Notes under the pieces: generated by a model
What the model was told of the DNA's origin: nothing
The model's database searches: none
Seen by the model: the letters and a program-made list of their open reading frames with translations, nothing else
Program-made: the position numbers and the translations under genes
Shown here: positions 61,751 through 64,000 of the stretch, piece after piece
How the letters are laid out: each line of letters begins with the position of its first letter
Position numbering within the stretch: the stretch's first letter is position 1
Assembly: GCF_014217785.1 (NCBI RefSeq)
Contig: NZ_CP048814.1
Location: 2,356,001 to 2,420,000, forward strand
Direction of reading: 5' to 3'
Origin: Rhodococcus triatomae
Lineage (GTDB): Bacteria; Actinomycetota; Actinomycetes; Mycobacteriales; Mycobacteriaceae
Length of the DNA: 64,000 bases

Positions 61751-63073
61751 ATGGGGTATCAGGGGGATCGTTTCCGGCAACGGACCAGTCGTGAGTTGTT
61801 GTGTGACGCTGTCGCGTTGAGCGCGAAGATCGCGGTGTGGGAGGCGCAGCGGGTCGCGGTGGTCGCCGAGGTGGAACGCCGGTGTACGCGGGTGGATCAT
61901 GGTTTCGCGTCGACGAAGGGGTGGTTGTCGTCGGTGACGGTGGTGTCGCCGGGTGCGGCGGGGCGGATCGTGGAACTCGGTGCCGGGTTGGCGGAGCATC
62001 CCGCGGTAGCGGAAGCGTTCGATGCGGGGCGGATCGCGTTCGAGCATGCGTTGCTGATCGTCCGGTTCTGCACGAAACCCCCGAAGGGCATGCCCGCCGA
62101 GGCACTGCCCGGGTGTGTGGCGGCGTTGCTGGCGGCGGCGGACGGGCCGTTGGCGCGTACCGACGGAGTACGGACGGTGATTGCGAAGTTGGAGGCGATC
62201 TTCGAAACCGACGACCAGCCCGCCAGTGAGGACACCGACCGTAACGAGCTGTATGTGTCGAAGACGTTGAATGGTCGGGTATCGATTCGTGGTGACGTGG
62301 ACGCGGTGACCGGGGAGATGCTGCTGACCGCCCTGTCGAAATTCTCGGCCCCACAGCCCGCATCTGAGGGAACGCCGGATGCTCGTCCGCCACGGCAGCG
62401 CCGCGCGGACGGACTCACCCAGTTGTTGTCGATGCTGCTCGCGTTCGGCGAGTTGGGGGTCGAGGGTGGGGAACGTCCGCATCTGTCGGTGCACGTGCAT
62501 GCGCGGGATCTGGGCCAGGACCGGCGCGAGGAGTATGCCCGCAGAACACGGCCGGCCGACAACACAGACACACACCCCGCCGATCTTGCCGAGGTGCGGG
62601 GTATCGCGTGGTCGCCGTGGATGGGGCCACTGACCATCAACACCGCACGCCTCCTCGGCTGTGACGCGAACGTCACCGCGATCGTGCTCGATGAGCACGG
62701 TGCCCCGTTGAGTGTGGGACGCACCCACCGCACTGTCACCCGGGCCCAACGCACAGCGCTCGCCGCCCGGGACGGTGGCTGCGCCTTCCCGGGCTGCGGA
62801 GCTACCGCCGCCTGGTGCGAGGGCCACCACATCAGGCATTGGGCGGACGGCGGACCCACCGACCTCGACAACCTCGTGTTGCTCTGCGGCACCCACCACC
62901 GACTACTCCACACCACGGACTGGGAAGTGACGATCGGCAAGACCAGGCACCCGGTGTTCACCCCACCGACGAGCGTCGACCCGGCACGAAAACCGATACC
63001 GTCACAGGGCATGGGCTGTGGGAGTCGGCGACGTAGCTGCATCGGCCACCGGGTGCGAGCGACCGCGGTGTAG
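61751..63073 (+). CDS. DUF222/HNH endonuclease domain protein (13E12-repeat family)
   Basis: A 440-residue protein with N-terminal DUF222 helical domain (VEHR-type region ERRCTRVDHGFASTKGWLSS) and C-terminal HNH nuclease: CAFPGCGATAAWCEGHHIRH, WADGGPTDLDNLVLLCGTHH, RLLHTTDW. The Cys/His pairs match a zinc-supported HNH fold. This family is amplified in actinobacterial genomes and is related to the mycobacterial REP13E12 repeats. The DNA uses more TTG/GTG/CGG-type codons and fewer GTC/CTC than the neighbours, hinting at a different origin. The C-terminal 25 residues after PTSVDP are basic and atypical. Confidence 0.88.
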   Translation: MGYQGDRFRQRTSRELLCDAVALSAKIAVWEAQRVAVVAEVERRCTRVDHGFASTKGWLSSVTVVSPGAAGRIVELGAGLAEHPAVAEAFDAGRIAFEHALLIVRFCTKPPKGMPAEALPGCVAALLAAADGPLARTDGVRTVIAKLEAIFETDDQPASEDTDRNELYVSKTLNGRVSIRGDVDAVTGEMLLTALSKFSAPQPASEGTPDARPPRQRRADGLTQLLSMLLAFGELGVEGGERPHLSVHVHARDLGQDRREEYARRTRPADNTDTHPADLAEVRGIAWSPWMGPLTINTARLLGCDANVTAIVLDEHGAPLSVGRTHRTVTRAQRTALAARDGGCAFPGCGATAAWCEGHHIRHWADGGPTDLDNLVLLCGTHHRLLHTTDWEVTIGKTRHPVFTPPTSVDPARKPIPSQGMGCGSRRRSCIGHRVRATAV

Positions 63074-63311
63074 GTGCTCGCCAGGCGTCTTGACCTGCGA
63101 CGGCGTCCGATCGTGGGCGCTGCTCTGTGCGCTGCTCACGGCTCGCCGTGGTGACAGATCATCACGGGCATGCGGCCGCCCCTGGATTTATCTGCGACTA
63201 CCGGTTACATTCAATGCAGAGACCGTCATCACAGAGGTGGCGGGGAGTTGCAGCCGGAGAAGTCGACGCGGGATGGCCGGCACCCGCCACGATGACACAC
63301 GGGAGATCGCG

Positions 63312-64000
63312 ATGACACTGTCCATGAGCGCCCGCAACGACGCAGGGCAGGACACGTACGAAGACAAGCTCCATGCGTTGTCCGAGGCGTCGGTGCACAA
63401 GCACTTCGATCCCTACGTCGACATCGACTGGGACTCGCCCGAGTTCGCCGTGACTCCGGGAGACCGTCGGTGGATTCTCAATGCCGAGGACGATCCGCTC
63501 GGTGCCCACCCGTGGTACCAGGCCCAGACCGAAGAGCGTCAGATCGAGATCGGGATGTGGCGCCAGGCCAACGTCGCGAAGGTCGGCCTGCAGTTCGAGA
63601 ACATCCTGATCCGCGGGATGATGCTGTACATCTTCTACTTGCCTAACGGCGACCCGGAGTACCGCTACTGCACCCACGAGTGCGTGGAAGAGTGCAACCA
63701 CACCCTGATGTTCCAGGAGATGGTCAACCGGATCGGCGCGGATGCGCCCGGTATGGGTCCGATCATGCGTCGGCTCGCGGCCTTCATCCCGCTCGCAGCC
63801 GGGCCCCTGCCCGAGCTGTTCTTCGTCGGTGTCCTCGCCGGTGAGGAGCCGATCGACCACATCCAGAAGTCGTTTCTGCGGGGCAACAGCGACCTGCACC
63901 CCATCATGAAGAGCGTGATGGCCATTCACGTCGCCGAGGAAGCTCGCCACATTTCCTTCGCGCACCAGTACCTGCGCCGCCGCGTGCCGAAGATGAGCAG
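63312..64000 (+). CDS. AurF-like diiron oxygenase (p-aminobenzoate N-oxygenase family), 3' end outside window
   Basis: 229 residues are visible, starting MTLSMSARNDAGQDTYEDKL. The diiron ligands of the AurF family are seen in order: QFENILIRGMM, CVEECNHTLMFQEM (ExxH), VLAGEEPID and AEEARHISFAH (ExxxH). The known founder oxidises aromatic amines to nitro compounds; most actinobacterial relatives have unknown substrates or act in fatty acid modification. ATG 63312 follows GGGAGAT. The gene continues past the window end. The 238-bp gap upstream contains nothing else that I recognise. Confidence 0.85.
   Translation, partial: MTLSMSARNDAGQDTYEDKLHALSEASVHKHFDPYVDIDWDSPEFAVTPGDRRWILNAEDDPLGAHPWYQAQTEERQIEIGMWRQANVAKVGLQFENILIRGMMLYIFYLPNGDPEYRYCTHECVEECNHTLMFQEMVNRIGADAPGMGPIMRRLAAFIPLAAGPLPELFFVGVLAGEEPIDHIQKSFLRGNSDLHPIMKSVMAIHVAEEARHISFAHQYLRRRVPKMS

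Noticed and set aside
1-64000. CRISPR arrays, tRNA, rRNA, insertion sequences, integrases
   Set aside because: None was recognised by eye: no regularly spaced repeats, no cloverleaf-like ends, no transposase or integrase motifs. A dedicated tRNA scan was not possible.

Overview
The window reads as chromosomal DNA of a high-GC, mycolic-acid-type actinobacterium, most likely Rhodococcus or a close relative. Pointers to this are the HelD-family HelR gene with a rifamycin-associated element, the DypB/encapsulin pair, an Rv3651-like protein, a cutinase-family hydrolase, an MMPL transporter, a DUF222-HNH repeat-family protein, an AurF-like diiron protein, frequent GTG starts and strong G/C third-position bias. 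The genus is inferred; no rRNA or tRNA gene was seen.

Layout. 1-3.9 kb: a metal/redox block with a CtpG-type P-type ATPase (start only, apparently interrupted by an amber codon), its CadC-like ArsR repressor, a DsbA-like plus VKOR disulfide pair, a truncated nucleotidyltransferase, a decayed MerR gene behind a well-preserved MerR-type promoter, and an ACR3/bile-acid-symporter-type permease. 3.8-9.5 kb: HelR with its RAE, then assorted metabolic and regulatory genes. 9.7-11.7 kb: a dye-decolorising peroxidase with an encapsulin-targeting tail, the encapsulin shell, and a coupled 34-residue charged protein. 11.7-16.7 kb: LysR/CoA-ligase and TetR/SRPBCC-DUF2867 divergent pairs. 16.8-22.9 kb: a five-gene operon headed by an AfsA-type butyrolactone synthase, followed by HAD phosphatase, MFS exporter, cytochrome P450 and FAD monooxygenase, every junction being a 4-bp overlap. 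This is a candidate signalling-molecule (gamma-butyrolactone or butenolide) cluster and the most notable system here.

23.5-46 kb: cutinase-family secreted hydrolase, DJ-1/PfpI protein, TetR with a divergent SRPBCC gene and DHA2 exporter, Ca/Na antiporter, PhzF, a fused indolepyruvate ferredoxin oxidoreductase with divergent Lrp, an MMPL transporter, a pseudokinase-discoidin membrane protein, a YcaQ-like protein, a polysaccharide pyruvyl transferase, a 2OG-oxygenase/hydrolase pair with a divergent XRE-cupin regulator, and a methyltransferase. 45.9-49.5 kb: a LacI-controlled glutaryl-CoA dehydrogenase plus class III CoA-transferase unit, read here as glutarate catabolism. 50-53.5 kb: a CsbD stress protein behind a SigB-like promoter, and a polar amino acid ABC importer preceded by a SAM-I riboswitch, which points to a sulfur amino acid substrate. 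53.6-60.4 kb: a secreted beta-sandwich protein and a KstR2-like TetR divergent to a complete Liv-type ABC importer whose first gene shows a homopolymer frameshift. 60.4-64 kb: SGNH hydrolase, an ASCH-like/winged-helix protein, a DUF222-HNH protein and the start of an AurF-like diiron oxygenase.

Recurring traits are 4-bp translationally coupled starts and six convergent pairs whose coding ends overlap by 23-77 bp. Several genes look damaged (the ctpG-like gene, the nucleotidyltransferase, merR, livG and a fragment after the SAM-riboswitch operon); some of these could be sequencing errors.
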